In this document: positions 31,966 through 43,960 of the stretch, piece after piece
Layout: each line of letters opens with the position of its first letter
How positions within the stretch are numbered: the stretch's first letter is position 1
From: Thinopyrum elongatum
Lineage: Eukaryota; Streptophyta; Magnoliopsida; Poales; Poaceae
Assembly (NCBI GenBank): GCA_011799875.1
Contig: CM022303.1
Span: forward strand, 297,364,362-297,428,361
Length of the DNA stretch: 64,000 bases
Direction of reading: 5' to 3'
Translations under genes and position numbers: made by a program
Notes under the pieces: generated by a model
Told to the model about the DNA's origin: nothing
The model's database searches: none
What the model saw: the letters and a program-made list of their open reading frames with translations, nothing else

Positions 31966-33387
31966 AATGGCGAAGGTCAAACATTTTTTGTTTATGGATA
32001 TGGAGGAACTGGAAAACTTTCTTATGGACTACTTTGCTTACTTCTGTAAGAAGCAAAGGGAAAATTGCATTAGCAGTTGCGTCATCGGGAATTGCTTCCC
32101 TACTGCTACCAGGGGGTCGAACCCCCCCATTCCCGTTTTAAAATTCCATTAGACATTTCTCAGAGTTCCATGTGTAGTATAAAGAAAAATACACACTTGG
32201 CAGAACTTATCCAAAAAACTTCTCTTATTGTTTGGGATGAGGCCCCTGTTAATCATAGATATTGTTTTGAAGCATTGGACCGTACACTTAGAGATATATT
32301 ATCAGAAACAAGGCAAAATGCAGAAAATAAGCAATTTGGTGGTATGACTGTTGTCCTTGGTGGAGATTTTCGACAAACACTTCCAGTGATACAAAATGCA
32401 ACAAAACCCCAAATTCTGAGGTCCTGCATTGTTAATTCTTATTTATGGAGACAATGTAAGCTTCTCCAGTTAACTGAAAATATAAGGCTGAAGTTAGGAA
32501 ATCTCTCCACCTCAGACAGAGAGGAGCTAAGTAATTTTGTTGATTGGCTTCTTAGGGTGGGCAATGGAACAAAACCTATTGTTTCTGTCCCAAATGATTC
32601 CAGCAACTCATTTATAGAGATTCCAGAGTCTTTGCTTCTATCGTCAGATTGTAGGAACCTTGATGGATTGATATCATTTGTCTATGACTTAGGTTCTGAG
32701 CCAGCAAATATTTCATCATATTTGTGTCAACGTGCAATTTTAGCACCTACAAATGAGGTGGTTTCAGATATAAATACCAGAATGATTGCTCAGCTAACAA
32801 CGTCTGAAATATCTTACTATAGTTCTGATTCAATAGACGATAGCACTGCTAATCATTCCACTCTTGAAGCATTATACCCAACTGAGTTTCTAAACACAAT
32901 TCCGATGCCCGGACTTCCTGACCATAAGTTGCACTTGAAGATTGGTGTTCCAATTATGCTTTTGTGCAATCTTGATCCATCAAGGGGACTTTGTAATGGT
33001 ACTAGGCTGATTGTCACCCAATTGACAAATCGTGTGATTGAAGGTGAAATCATAACAGGAAAGGCTACAGGTTCAAAAGTATATATCGCACATATTGTCA
33101 CAACATCAGCTCACTCGAGGTGGCCCTTCAAATTGAGACGACTCCAGTTTCCCGTGCGCCTTTCGTATGCAATGACAATAAACAAGAGTCAAGGGCAAAC
33201 CGTAAATAGAGTTGGAGTCTATTTGCCATCTCCAGTGTTCTCTCATGGTCAACTATATGTAGCATTTTCGAGAGTTACTTCACCAAAGGGGTTGAGAGTT
33301 CTAATCGAAAATAGTCCAATTTCTTATGAGAATTGCACCCATAATGTAGTCTATGATGAATTTTTTAGTCAAATTAATAGACTATGA
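31966..33387 (+). pseudogene. Helitron PIF1-like helicase region, frameshifted
   Basis: This is the C-terminal half of the replicase, a PIF1-family 5'-3' DNA helicase. Walker A is recognisable at 31996-32019, but a one-base loss makes the frame diverge right after the conserved Lys codon. The frame is regained near a C-run at about 32120. The rest is open from 32077 to the stop at 33385-33387. It shows the Walker B-like VWDEAP (32230-32247), [11 protein letters not shown], and the late helicase motifs NKSQGQT and LYVAFSRV. The residues after the shift match the family well, so decay is recent or limited. Confidence 0.82.
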
Positions 33388-33502
33388 AACTGAATAAAGG
33401 AATTTCCTACATTCAAGTTGTTTACCCTACATCATTATCTCTCCATTTCTCATACATCATTATTATGCAATTACTTGCTTCCCTTTCAGGAATATTACAT
33501 CA

Positions 33503-35900
33503 ATGGAATCCACTACAGCCCTTAAAACCAACACTCTTGGTCAACAGAGCTGTAAGGTATTTGGACGATTCTTGCGCCTATGGGATGCAATAAACATGAA
33601 ATCCAAGTTTGCGGATCCTCTCATCAGCATTGATGGTGTCCTTTTAGATGAAGATGTAAGTCTGTTATTATTATTTCTATTTCAAACATAATAATAATAT
33701 TATTGTACAAATGTACTACTAATTTTCACATCCTCATCAAATATTATGGCAGGGCAATATGGCGCAGATCAGTGTACCCAAAAAATTTCAAAGACAATTC
33801 CGCCCCTTACTCACAGAAGGACATGTTTACATCTTCAATGATATTGCAGCTGTTGATATAAAAAACAAAACCCATATATATCACCACCAAAACTATATGT
33901 TGCAATTCAAGAACAGCACTAAGGTTCATCGACTTGAAACCAGAGGAACAAATATACCAAAGTTTTCCTTCAATTTTTGTCCATTTGATAATCTACCAGA
34001 AAAAGATACTTTTGCAAAACCACTTCAAGGTAACACTTGCATTTCCTTTTTTCTTTCTTTCATACTAATATTAAAACATAAATTAATTTTGTATGTGGTT
34101 TCTCTCTCCAGATATAATAGCAGTCATTAGCCACGTTGGGCCATTTGATTATGCAAGTCAGACATCTACAAATAAACTCAGGAAAATCAAAATTCGAAAC
34201 CTAGAGTATGTTTATCCTACTACTATAGTGTGTAAAAACTTTTCCATGCCTATACACTTTGTGTCAACAAATGTTTGTTTCACATGTGCAGTGAACAGAC
34301 ACAAGAAATACATCTTTGGGGCCACAATGGTGAAACATTTGATGAAGAAGCAGTACTCAAAAAATCACAAGAAGGCATTGTAGTTGGCATTTTTGCGGGT
34401 CTCACAGCAGGGAGCTTTCTAGGTAACTGCTCAAATATTCTCTCTTAAAATGACTATAAGAGCCAAAACTAATACGGCATACAACCATATATACATATAG
34501 GTTCCCTGCATGCATCCTCAACCTTTGCAACAAAAGTTTACATCGACTTGGATACATCTGAAGTTAAAAACTACCAAACTAGGTCAGCCATTCTCCTTTC
34601 TACCGACAACTACTTATGGCTACCTTCTTTTCCCAAAATCTAACATGCTGACATTTTTCTCATTGATTCTTTTTGAAGCTATAAATGGGAATCTCCAACT
34701 CTACGACAACAACTACCTCAGGTTATGCATTTATCTCCAATTCAAGCAGTAGGGAAAATGTACACACTTCAACAAATATCAGATATGCCCACCTCAAATT
34801 TTTAGGTCAACATCATCTTATCTACCCTATTATTTCTATATCAGTGAACTTCTACATCAGATTCTCAGTGCACCCTTTTTGCAAACTCTTAGGAAGGAGC
34901 TACCTACAGCACCATTGCAAAAGTTAAATCTATTGTACCTTTAACTAAATGGTACTACAAAGGATGCAAACATTGTGACAGAGGATACAACAACAATTCA
35001 GATACTCCAACATGCCTTTGCACAAATTCATCTCCAAAGCCATTGTACGATCTTTGTTTTTATAGGACATTTGCCTTCATTTACATATTATGTTCCATAT
35101 AAACAACTATCAAATTCTCTAGGCACAAGCTGGCAATTACACTTATAGATGACTCGGGAGATTTAGATGCCATTGCTTTCTCTAAAATTGCTGAAGCACT
35201 GGTTGAGCGAGATGCCATCCAAGCTTCTCAAAACATGGAAGTTGATACCGCAGAACATGTGACCGCCCTAGATAATGCCATTGGTAAAACCAGATTGTTC
35301 AATATAGGAATGAAGGTTGATTTATTATCCAGATTCCCCATAAGTTATGTCATAAAGAAAAGCTTCCCAGTTGACAATGCACAAATGGTGCCCTCTACAA
35401 AGGTTAGACAATTTTCATTAATTAAGAAAGTGTCTCCTTCCTAATTACAATTGTATTACCTACAATATTTAATTTGAACCATTAAATACTTCCAGTCAAC
35501 TCCAAGCAAAGAACTGGTGACCAGTCCATCTTCATCAAAGAGCATCCAGAGGTTTGCCATCCATCACAAAATAGAAGTTACAACCTCTGTCTACACAATG
35601 TTTACCAAAATTTTCCTATTCGCAGTTCGATGAGCCTAACACAAGTCCACTTGGGTAATACTATGCCTCCCCCTTGCCAATCTGCAACTATGGACACCGA
35701 CAAAAACATAAATAGGTAATACTTTTAAAGTTCTACTAAAGAACATTCAGCTTACATTCAATATGGAATTCAAATGGCGATTTTTGGTTGCAGGTACTCT
35801 TCAGCGAAAAGAAGCATTGAATTTACAGAAGATGGAGCCACCAACAAAGAGAGGTACTAATTGATAACAATATTTCCTGTTTATCATTGAAATTCTCTGA
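33503..35900 (+). pseudogene. RPA1-like single-strand DNA-binding gene of the Helitron
   Basis: This multi-exon gene encodes a replication protein A large-subunit-like product, carried by many plant Helitrons and thought to bind single-stranded DNA during rolling-circle transposition. Supported exons are 33503-33655, 33753-34029, 34112-about 34206, 34292-34422 and 34501-34582, with further pieces to about 35860. OB-fold sequence is clear in exon 2 (ISVPKKFQRQFRPLL) and a zinc-type element follows at 34950-35025 (GCKHC...CLC). A C-terminal OB-like segment lies at 35125-35400. The donor after exon 3 reads gag|tatg instead of gag|gtatg, and in-frame stops appear near 35100, so the gene is probably inactive. 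Confidence 0.7.
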
Positions 35901-36828
35901 AAAGTACATCTTCCTGTTTACATGCCAATCAACAAACAGAGTAATATTTCCTGTTTACATGTCAGTCAACAACAGGAACATCTTCATGGTACACAAGTGC
36001 ATCTTCAGGTTGTCAAAAAGCATAAGCAAGAGTACGTGCTTCTTCTCATATCACATAGAAATATGAGATCCACAATCTAACTTTCTATCATTAATCAAAC
36101 AACATTGCAGATAACAATGTGAAAATGAACAACTATGAAGCACAAGAGGATAACAGTAAATAAAAATAGATAGGTACAGTTCTCATATCCAAACAAAATT
36201 ATACAAAGTTTTGCCGCCCTTTGCTACAACAATAACCTTACCAATAATGTTGTTCTCTTAACATGTAGGGCACCGTGAACAACCATGCAAGGACCAGGGC
36301 ATCTTCAAGACGCACGAAAAGCCCCTACGGATTGCAACACCTTCTATTTAAAATTACCTCCAAACTATCATTAGAACTACTTCATCAACAGCCTAAGCAT
36401 GTCGTCAGATATCGACTAAGTTTATGTAATAAGTCTGAATTGTGAAATCTATGGATTCGTATGCACTTTTATTGAGCTGATTATGTCAGTTTATCTTCCA
36501 ACTGGTGTCAATACTTTTCCTTAAAATTGTTTCAAATATATACTATCTTCCTGTGACGTTTTGTTCTCAATATATACTATCTTCCTGTGACATGTTCAAA
36601 TGCTAGAAAATTAAGGAAAGGTCATGTCAAATTTTTTAGTCAAATTCCTTCAAAGTTTGTTCGGCTGATTTATGTCGATTGTGCTTCCAATTGGTCTCCA
36701 TAATTAGGCTTCTCTAAATATTACTATAAAATTAAGAGTATGCCATGTCAAAAAAATTGGTCAGATTCCTTGCAAACTAATATGCAGCTCTACCTGAAAT
36801 AATTAAACGAATATGCATCAGTCCATAC
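35901..36828. other. AT-rich stretch between RPA-like and transposase-like genes
   Basis: No gene was seen. tatactatcttcctgtgac is directly repeated near 36539 and 36574. A Helitron 3' hairpin with CTRR was looked for and not found. The border between the Helitron and the second CACTA must lie in or beyond this stretch. Confidence 0.4.
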
Positions 36829-39069
36829 ATGGTTCCAGTAAATAAATTCCTTCCATCATTTTTCATATTGATCATTGGATCCAGTCTCCAATACAAAATC
36901 TCTGCAGTAATGCGCGGGGTATCACCTAGTTTGGAAAAGGTAGTGACACCTGATAAATCAAACAGCCCATTAGGTGTAGTTGCAGACTCTAGCCCTACTA
37001 CACTTGTCATCTCTGATGCCCCAACTCAGCAGACCCCAACTGCAGCAAACAGTATGATGATGCCAGTTGACATAGCACCAGCTCTACGACGCAAAACCCC
37101 CATTCCAGCAAAGAGTACACCAAATCCAGTTGCCAAATCCCTTTTCGAACGAGAGAGAGCCCCAATTGCAGCAAATAGGACCCCTGTTCCACTTCTTCCC
37201 AGTTTAGAAGATGAAGCTTATATTGTTGTCAGGAACTTTGTGCGCATCTTTCCTTCATGGAAAGATTATACCACAGGCAAAGAACAATTTCCAATCTTCC
37301 TCCGCAACTTACGTGTAAGTAATGTACTAATGTTATTCATGGTAATTAGTGCATATGTTTCTGCTGTCAGAAGACACAAGATTTCATTCTTTTAAATAGG
37401 CGAGGACCAAACTGGATAGTCAAGATGAGCAAGGGTTGGTTGCGCTTTTCAAGCACTCATTGATGAAGTATCGTTCCTACCTGAGGCAAGCGCACTTTGA
37501 TGGCAAGCCTCTAAATGAAATTTCTGTAAAGTCTCCGGTGCTACATTTATCAGACAGTGACTGGAATAATCTTGTTACATATTGGTCTCGTCTACAGTGT
37601 AAGGTATTGTCTATGATATCACATCATAATTTGAACTACATTTCTGCATGTGCCTTACCATCTCACTTGTACGAAAATTGTTTGCAGAAGAACATTCATT
37701 CTCAAGGGACCACAGAATCTCGCAACTATACTGCACACTGCATTGCTCTTGTGAGTACCTCTTGCCCTGTATGACCATACTTACTTTCATAGCTGGTTGA
37801 TTATGTAGCATCACTGCACATGTTAGCCTCGTTATCCTCCATTTGGTGGACATTATAAGATTCGTATCGACTCTTAAATAAATTTAGAATCAACCCAATG
37901 CTTTTGAATAGGTTTAGCTCTGCAGTCCTCTTGTAAGGACTGAACGTCGTCTATCACTGTACTTACATTAACAGCTACTCCCTCCGTCCCATAATATAAG
38001 AGCGTTTTATACAGTACACCAGTGTACAAAACACTCTTATATTATGGGAAGGAGGGATTGGTTCATTGTGTAGCATTCTGCATCTTATCTTCCTCGCCCA
38101 CCATTTACTAAAAAATATCAGATATATATTTAATCTTACCAAAAAGTTGAATACACAGACAATGCTAGTGCAGAAGTGTAGCCCATTGCTCTTGTCAGTA
38201 CATTTTGTCCTGTAACGCTTGTACTTACAGGGATTGGTAGTTGATTATGTAGCATCAATCTGCATCTTATCTTCATTATCCTCTATCCCTTCCAGTATTA
38301 TCATATCTATAATTACTCTCTACAAAATGCAGAGTACAGGCAATGCTTATGAAGAAGTTTCTGTGCTGAAATTTTTGAGTTATCCTTCCCTTGACATGGA
38401 GAAGGGCATTATAGAGCTGGTGTTAACTGTTAATGTAAGTCAGTCTTTCTAAAGCCTTTATCCTCAACTGCTGTTTAATTTGCTCATACTCCCTATATAT
38501 CGTCAACTACTATTTAGTTTGTTGTTTCTATCAAAATGCATGTTCGCAACAACTGTAAGTTCCAAGTTTTAGTTGTAAAACCAAATTCCTTATTCATACC
38601 ATGCACATTACTCAATACTCCCTATATGTATGCTTGTTTTTGTGGATCTATAATCCAGTGTGTGGTGAAGCAGCCCACGTTTGCACCTTGTCATCTCCTC
38701 TTTTATCTTACTGATGTGGCTGATGATATGAACAACATGCCATGCACATTAACCAAAATAGATACAATGATTGTCTTTGCCCTTCATCTATGCTTGTTTT
38801 GTTGACATGGTAATCCAGTAGTGTGGTGAACTCCCCGCATTATGAACAATGCCAAATTATGCTATTGATATTTTGAACTGACTCTTTATTTTCTAATTTG
38901 AAATTGGATGGAATTGACAGCACAGTTACCATCTTTTTTTATACACGTGCAAAACCTGTCATCTCTCTGCTTGTTTCAGGGTGATATGCCCGATGGCATG
39001 CATAAGTCTGCTGAAGGCTGTGAGACAAACCCAACATATATTGCAGCAAAGAAGGCAAAACATCTTTAG
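36829..39069 (+). CDS. Plant transposase-like (Ptta/En/Spm, TnpA-type) multi-exon gene
   Basis: Exons supported by gt/ag borders are about 36829-37314, 37400-37603, 37688-37750, 38333-38434 and 38980-39069 (stop tag). The N-terminal part is a low-complexity linker with PTAANS/PIAANRTP-type repeats. The central part (KYRSYLRQAHFDGKPL, then DWNNLVTYWS) resembles the plant transposase family built around a W-x2-LV-x-YWS motif, found in CACTA TnpA-like proteins that bind subterminal repeats. The DNA just beyond this gene runs into CACTA subterminal repeats and a right terminus at 48927, allowing for the inserted Gypsy. The weak point is domain assignment by eye, and the ends of exons 1 and 5 are uncertain. 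It may be a pseudogene. Confidence 0.5.
37978..38057. mobile_element. Stowaway MITE in an intron
   Basis: About 80 bp, starting ctccctccgtcccataatat, with the complementary arm atattatgggaaggaggga and a central tacagtacaccagtgta. It lies between predicted exons 3 and 4 of the transposase-like gene. The 5' flank is ta; the 3' flank is degenerate. Confidence 0.8.
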
Positions 39070-39663
39070 CGAGACAACCCCAAAGTCATGACTTGATGCA
39101 GTGTTCAAGTTACCTGAGACTAGAAGTCAGACAAGCTCACAGAATTCGCTGTGTGAATCAGTTCGACTTCTTTAGTCCCAAGTTCAAGCAGAAAGGCATT
39201 CTGCAACTCAACTTCGACTTGAGTCCTATCTCTAAGGAAGATCGCGGAGAACACCAATGAGAACCTCATTGCTAAACAGCTACAGCTGGAAGCTATGACC
39301 GACATGCTAGGTTAGTCTCACAGCCTTGCTCAGCAGCTTGCACAGCAGCTCCCGTGCATGGCTAACCTTTCTTGAACTGTCCTGGAAGTGGTCTTGGTTC
39401 AGTATTATTTTGTTACGCTGCAATGGCACCCAATTTTTGCAACCTGCTTCTTCGTTGCGCTTTATGATCATTGGTGGCGAACTTCGATGCCCAGTGGATG
39501 TAATATACCATAAATCATTTATTGTATAGTGTAGGTTTATTCTAAGTTACTATGCCGTAATTTCATTATTGTATAGAGTAGGTTTGTTCTTAATTCCTAC
39601 TAGTTACCGTATATGCCATCATTCGCTATCTGAAGAAAACGGCGAAAATCTGATGTAGGCGAC
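39070..39663 (+). other. Downstream region of the transposase-like gene
   Basis: Positions 39080-39320 translate into short helix-prone, glutamine-rich pieces interrupted by stops, possibly a decayed last exon with coiled coil. At 39530-39600 two imperfect copies of gtatagtgtaggtttattct occur. The sequence continues after the inserted Gypsy at 47656. Confidence 0.4.
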
Positions 39664-41330
39664 TGATACGTCTCAAACGTATCTATAATTTTTGATTGTT
39701 CCATGCTATTATATTATCCATCTTGGATGTTTTATATGCATTTATATGCTATTTTATATTATTTTTGGGACTAACCAATTAACCTAGAGCCCAGTGCCAG
39801 TTTCTGTTTTTTCCTTGTTTTTGAGTTTTGCAGAAAAGGAATATCAAACGGAGTCCAAACGAGCTGAAAATTTACGGTGATTTTTTATGGACCAAAAGAA
39901 TCCCTCGAAGCAAAAGAGTTGGTCCAGAAGAGTCCCGAGTCAACGACAAGGGTGGAGGGCGCCCCCACCCCCCTAGGGCGCGCCCCCTGCTTGTCGCTGA
40001 CTCGTGGATCCCCCTGACGTGAAACCGATGCCAAAAATTCCTATAAATCGAGAAACCCCCAGAAAGAAACCTTGATCGGGAGTTCCGCTGCCGCAAGCCT
40101 CTGTAGCCATGAAAAACCAATCGGGAGCCCGTTCCGGCACCCTGCCGGAGGGGGAAACCATCACCGGTGGCCATCTTCATCATCCCGACGCTCTCCATGA
40201 CGAGGAGGGAGTAGTTCACCCTCGGGGCTGAGGGTATGTACCAGTAGCTATGTGTTTGATCTCTCTCTCGTGTTCTTGATTTGGCACGATCTTGATGTAC
40301 CGCGAGCTTTGCTATTATAGTTGGATCTTATGATGTTTCTCCCCCTCTACCTTCTTGTAATGGATTGAGTTTTCCCTTTGAAGTTATCTTATCGGATTGA
40401 GTCTTTAAGGATTAGAGAACACTTGATGTATGTCTTGCATGTGCTTATCTGTGGTGACAATGGGAAATTCACGTGATCCACTTCATGTATGTTTTGGTGA
40501 TCAACTTGCGGGTTCTGTGACCTTGTGAACTTATGCATGGGGGTTGGCACACGTTTTCGTCTTGACTCTCCGGTAGAAACTTTGGGGCACTCTTTGAAGT
40601 TCTTTGTGTTGGTTTGAATAGATGAATCTGAGATTGTGTGATGCATATCGTATAATCAAACCCGCGGATACTTGTGGTGACATTGGAGTATCTAGGTGAC
40701 ATTAGGGTTTTGGTTGATGTGTATCTTAAGGTGTTATTTTAGTACGAACTCTAGGGCTGTTTGTGAAACTTATAGGAATAGCCCAATAGATCGATCAGAA
40801 AGAATAACTTTGAGGTGGTTTCGTACCCTACAATAATCTCTTCGTTTGTTCTCCGCTATTAGTGACTTTGGAGTGACTCTTTGTTGCACGTTGAGGGATT
40901 GTTATATGATCTAATTATGTTATCATTGTCGAGAGAACTTGCACTAGTGAAAGTATGAACCCTAGGCCTTGTTTCCAAGCATTGCAATACCGTTTTTGCT
41001 AACTTTTGTTACTAGTTACCTTGCTGTTTTTATATTTTCAGATTAAAAAAACCTATATCTACCATCCATATTACACCTGTATCACCATCTCTTCGCCGAA
41101 CTAGTGCACCTATACAATTTACCATTGTATTGGGTGTGTTGGGGACACAAGAGACTCTTTGTTATTTGGTTGCAGGGTTGTTTGAGAGAGACCATCTTCA
41201 TCCTATGCCTCCCACAGATTGATAAACCTTAGGTCATCCACTTGAAGGAAATTTGCTACTGTCCTACAAAACTCTACGCTTGGATGCCCAACACGAGTCT
41301 ACAAGAAGAAGGTTGCGTAGTAGACATCCA
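39664..41330 (+). repeat. 5' LTR of element F
   Basis: It starts TGATACGTCTCAAACGTATC and ends tagacatcca. It matches 45981-47650 with scattered substitutions, a few per hundred by eye. A GC-rich stretch around 39950-40160 and ctataaatcg near 40040 are a candidate core promoter. Confidence 0.9.
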
Positions 41331-41339
41331 GCTCTTTTC

Positions 41340-41357
41340 TGGCGCCGTTGCTGGGGA
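41340..41357 (+). other. Primer binding site, tRNA-Asp type
   Basis: tggcgccgttgctgggga lies 9 bp after the LTR end. It is complementary to the 3' end of plant tRNA-Asp(GUC), with one mismatch that could pair as G-U. Athila-lineage elements use this primer. Confidence 0.75.
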
Positions 41358-41454
41358 GGTTAGTGCTTGAAGGTATATCTTTAGATCTTGCAATTGAATC
41401 TTTTAGTTTCTTGTTATATCACTAGTTTAGTTTATAAAAGAAAACTACAAAAAA

Positions 41455-42423
41455 ATGGAATTGAGGTTGCCTCATGTGCTTCATCTTTTTAATGTCTTTC
41501 GTGAAAATGATGGAAAGGAAAATTGTGCTCAAGTGTTAGAAGAAGAAGTCTATAAAATGTTTAGCACTAAATTTTTGAATGATGAGCATGATTGCAATGT
41601 TGTTAGTATGAATTCTTTGAATATCCACGATGCTAATGATATGCAAAGCCATAAGCTTGGGGATGCTATGTTTGATGAAGATGACATTTTTAGTCCCCCA
41701 AGTTTTGACGAGAATATTTATTATGATGATAGCATGCCTCCTATTTATGATGATTATATTGATGAAAGTGGGTTTGGAAGAGTGTCAACTCTAGGTACTA
41801 ATGATCCCACTATTTTGGAGGGTGTTGAATCTTATTATATTGATAAAAGTGGATTTGGAGAGGTCATGACTTTATTTAGTGATGAATCCACTATTTTGGA
41901 AGATGTTTCAATTGATTATGAGAACAAAGTTGCTATCTATGATGATTATTGTGATGAAATGTATGCTATAAAGAATAATGATAACCATAAAACTTGTCAT
42001 CATGATTTTAATTTTCAATTGGATTATGCCTCACATGATAGTTATTTTGTTGAGTTTGCTCCCACTACTATTCATGAGAATAAATTTGCTTATGTGGTGA
42101 GTAGTAAAATTTATATGCTTGTGGATCATGAAAAGAATGCTTTATGTGATAGTTATATTGTTGAATTCATTCATGATGCTACTAAAAATTATTATGAGAG
42201 AGGAACATATGCTTTTACATATTGCAATAATATCAAATTTCCTCTCTATGTGTTGAAAATTTTGAAGTTATGCTTGCTTTACCTTCCTATGCTAGATGAT
42301 TCTTGTTCCCATAAGTTGTTTTCTCACAAAATCCCTATGCATATGAAGTGGGTTAGACTTAAATGTGCTAGTTATATGCTTCATGATGCTTCCGTTATGT
42401 TTCAACTCTTATCTTTTATGTAA
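41455..42423 (+). CDS. Acidic internal protein of element F (322 aa)
   Basis: This is a single open frame from the first ATG after the primer site. The protein is rich in D, E, N and Y. It has two copies of a DKSGFGEV-type motif (IDESGFGRVSTL and IDKSGFGEVMTL), spaced about 35 residues apart. The same motif appears in element E's protein just before its protease domain, so the family shares it. No zinc knuckle or protease active site is visible in this copy. It is probably a remnant or specialised version of the family's gag-region protein. Function unknown. Confidence 0.6.
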   Translation: MELRLPHVLHLFNVFRENDGKENCAQVLEEEVYKMFSTKFLNDEHDCNVVSMNSLNIHDANDMQSHKLGDAMFDEDDIFSPPSFDENIYYDDSMPPIYDDYIDESGFGRVSTLGTNDPTILEGVESYYIDKSGFGEVMTLFSDESTILEDVSIDYENKVAIYDDYCDEMYAIKNNDNHKTCHHDFNFQLDYASHDSYFVEFAPTTIHENKFAYVVSSKIYMLVDHEKNALCDSYIVEFIHDATKNYYERGTYAFTYCNNIKFPLYVLKILKLCLLYLPMLDDSCSHKLFSHKIPMHMKWVRLKCASYMLHDASVMFQLLSFM

Positions 42424-43960
42424 GCATCATTGACATCATCAAGCCTAGCTAAAAAGGCATTAAAGAAAAGCGCTTGTTGGGAGACAACCCAATATTTACC
42501 CCTACTGTTTCTGTGTGTTAACATGATTAGGCTACTGTATTAATCATGTTTAATAGGTTTTGTTTCAATAAAGTGCCAAGTAAAGCCTTTGGGATAGCGT
42601 GGATGATAGTTAACTTGATTCTTTGCAAAAACAGAAATTTTTGCGTCCAGTACAGAAATTCCTATATTTTACTGGAACGTGGAAAAACTCTGAATTTTTT
42701 ACAGAGGATTTATATACGAATTTTATAAGTTTTCCTAATTTTTAAGAATTTTTGGAGTAACATAAGTATGAGCTCAATTCAGATTTTTACAGAGTGTTCT
42801 GTTTTTGACAGATTCTGTTTTTGATGCATAGTTTGCTTGTTTTCTAGTTTCTATTGCTTATATTGCTCAATATAAATTGTAGAAATGATAGGTTATAGTA
42901 GGCATCATGTGAGAAAAAAAATTGAATCTTGTCTTGACAGTACCAAAGTGAATGATTTGTTTTATCATACTAACCCATCTCACGAAGTTCCGTTAAGTTT
43001 TGTGTGATTGAAGTTTTCAAGTTTTGGGTGAGATATCGATATGAGGAGAATAAGGAGCGACAAGACCCTAATATTGGGGATGCCCAAGGAACCCCAAGGT
43101 AATATCCAAGGAAGATCCAAGCAACTAAGCTTGGGGATGCCCCGGAAGGCATCCCCTATTTCGTCTTCAACATTATCGGTAACCTCACTTGGAGCTATAT
43201 TTTTATTCGTCACATGATATGTGTTTTGCTTGGAGCGTCATTTTATTTTATTAGTATTTGCTTTATGTTATTTAGATCAATGTTTTTCATCTTTTATTTC
43301 AATAAAAAGTGTCAAGTTTAGCCTTTACCATGCTTATTTTGCAAGTCTATATGTTGCTGTTTTGAAAACAGAAAGTTTTCTATCGTTGTCTGAATTCATC
43401 TGGGAAGTCAGAACATGGTAAAATCTTGAAATTTTTACACAATAAGTAAAAACAAATTTTCTACAGTGTGGTAATTTTTCAGAAGTTTTGGAGTTAGGTA
43501 AGTATGATTACAATTGCACTCTTTACAGACTGTCCTGTTTAGAAAGATTGCTGTTATGTTTGCATATGTTTGCTTGTTTAATGATTCTATTTGAGGATAG
43601 GAGTATTAAATATGCAGAGGCATTTAGTATGCAATGTCAAATTATAATTTTAGTGATTTTCTACAGTAGAGAATGATAAGCTTGTGCATTGATTTATACT
43701 AACTTATCTCACGAGTTCTTGTTGAGTTTTGTGTGGATGAAGTTTTTAAGAATTAGGGAAACCATGATACAAAAGGAATTAAGGAGACACAAAAGCTCAA
43801 GATTGGGGATGCCCAAGGCATCCCTAGTTAATATTTCAAGAAGTCTCAAGCATCTAAGCTTGGGGATGCCCCGGTTGGCATTCCACCTTTCTTCTTCAAC
43901 AATGATCGGTCAGTTTTGGTTGAGCCTAAGTTTCTGCTTCTTCACATGATATGTGCTATC
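42424..43960 (+). repeat. Two tandem approximately 730-bp units in element F
   Basis: Parallel landmarks are tttcaataaagtgccaag (about 42563) and tttcaataaaaagtgtcaag (about 43297); ctcacgaagttccgttaag (about 42979) and ctcacgagttcttgttgag (about 43706); and two aagcttggggatgcc sites (43127 and 43856). The offset is close to 730 bp. The copies are well diverged, so the duplication is old. No coding potential is seen. Confidence 0.65.
43133..43156. other. Hairpin, 9-bp stem
   Basis: ggggatgcc and ggcatcccc flank a 6-nt loop. A less perfect counterpart is at 43862-43880, and the same stem with another loop is at 55886-55909 in element E. Conservation of the stem with loop change suggests a structural RNA element; this is inference. 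Confidence 0.55.

Larger units (their letters stand above)
25286..36450 (+). mobile_element. Helitron-like rolling-circle element (3' end approximate)
   Basis: The proposed start is TCTCTACTCC at 25286. It is preceded by A, so it fits insertion between A and T, and outer Gypsy homology ends at this base. The element encodes Rep/helicase (28912-33387) and an RPA-like protein (33503-35900) on the plus strand, the classical plant Helitron content. No terminal hairpin followed by CTRR was found, so the right boundary given is only the region after the RPA gene. Coding regions carry stops and frameshifts, so this copy is no longer autonomous. Confidence 0.65.

Noticed and set aside
39590..39610. 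ctactag followed by t as the Helitron 3' end
   Set aside because: The preceding inverted repeat (gtagg/cctac) is only 5 bp and AT-rich. The next base does not resume the outer Gypsy sequence expected at the A|T site.
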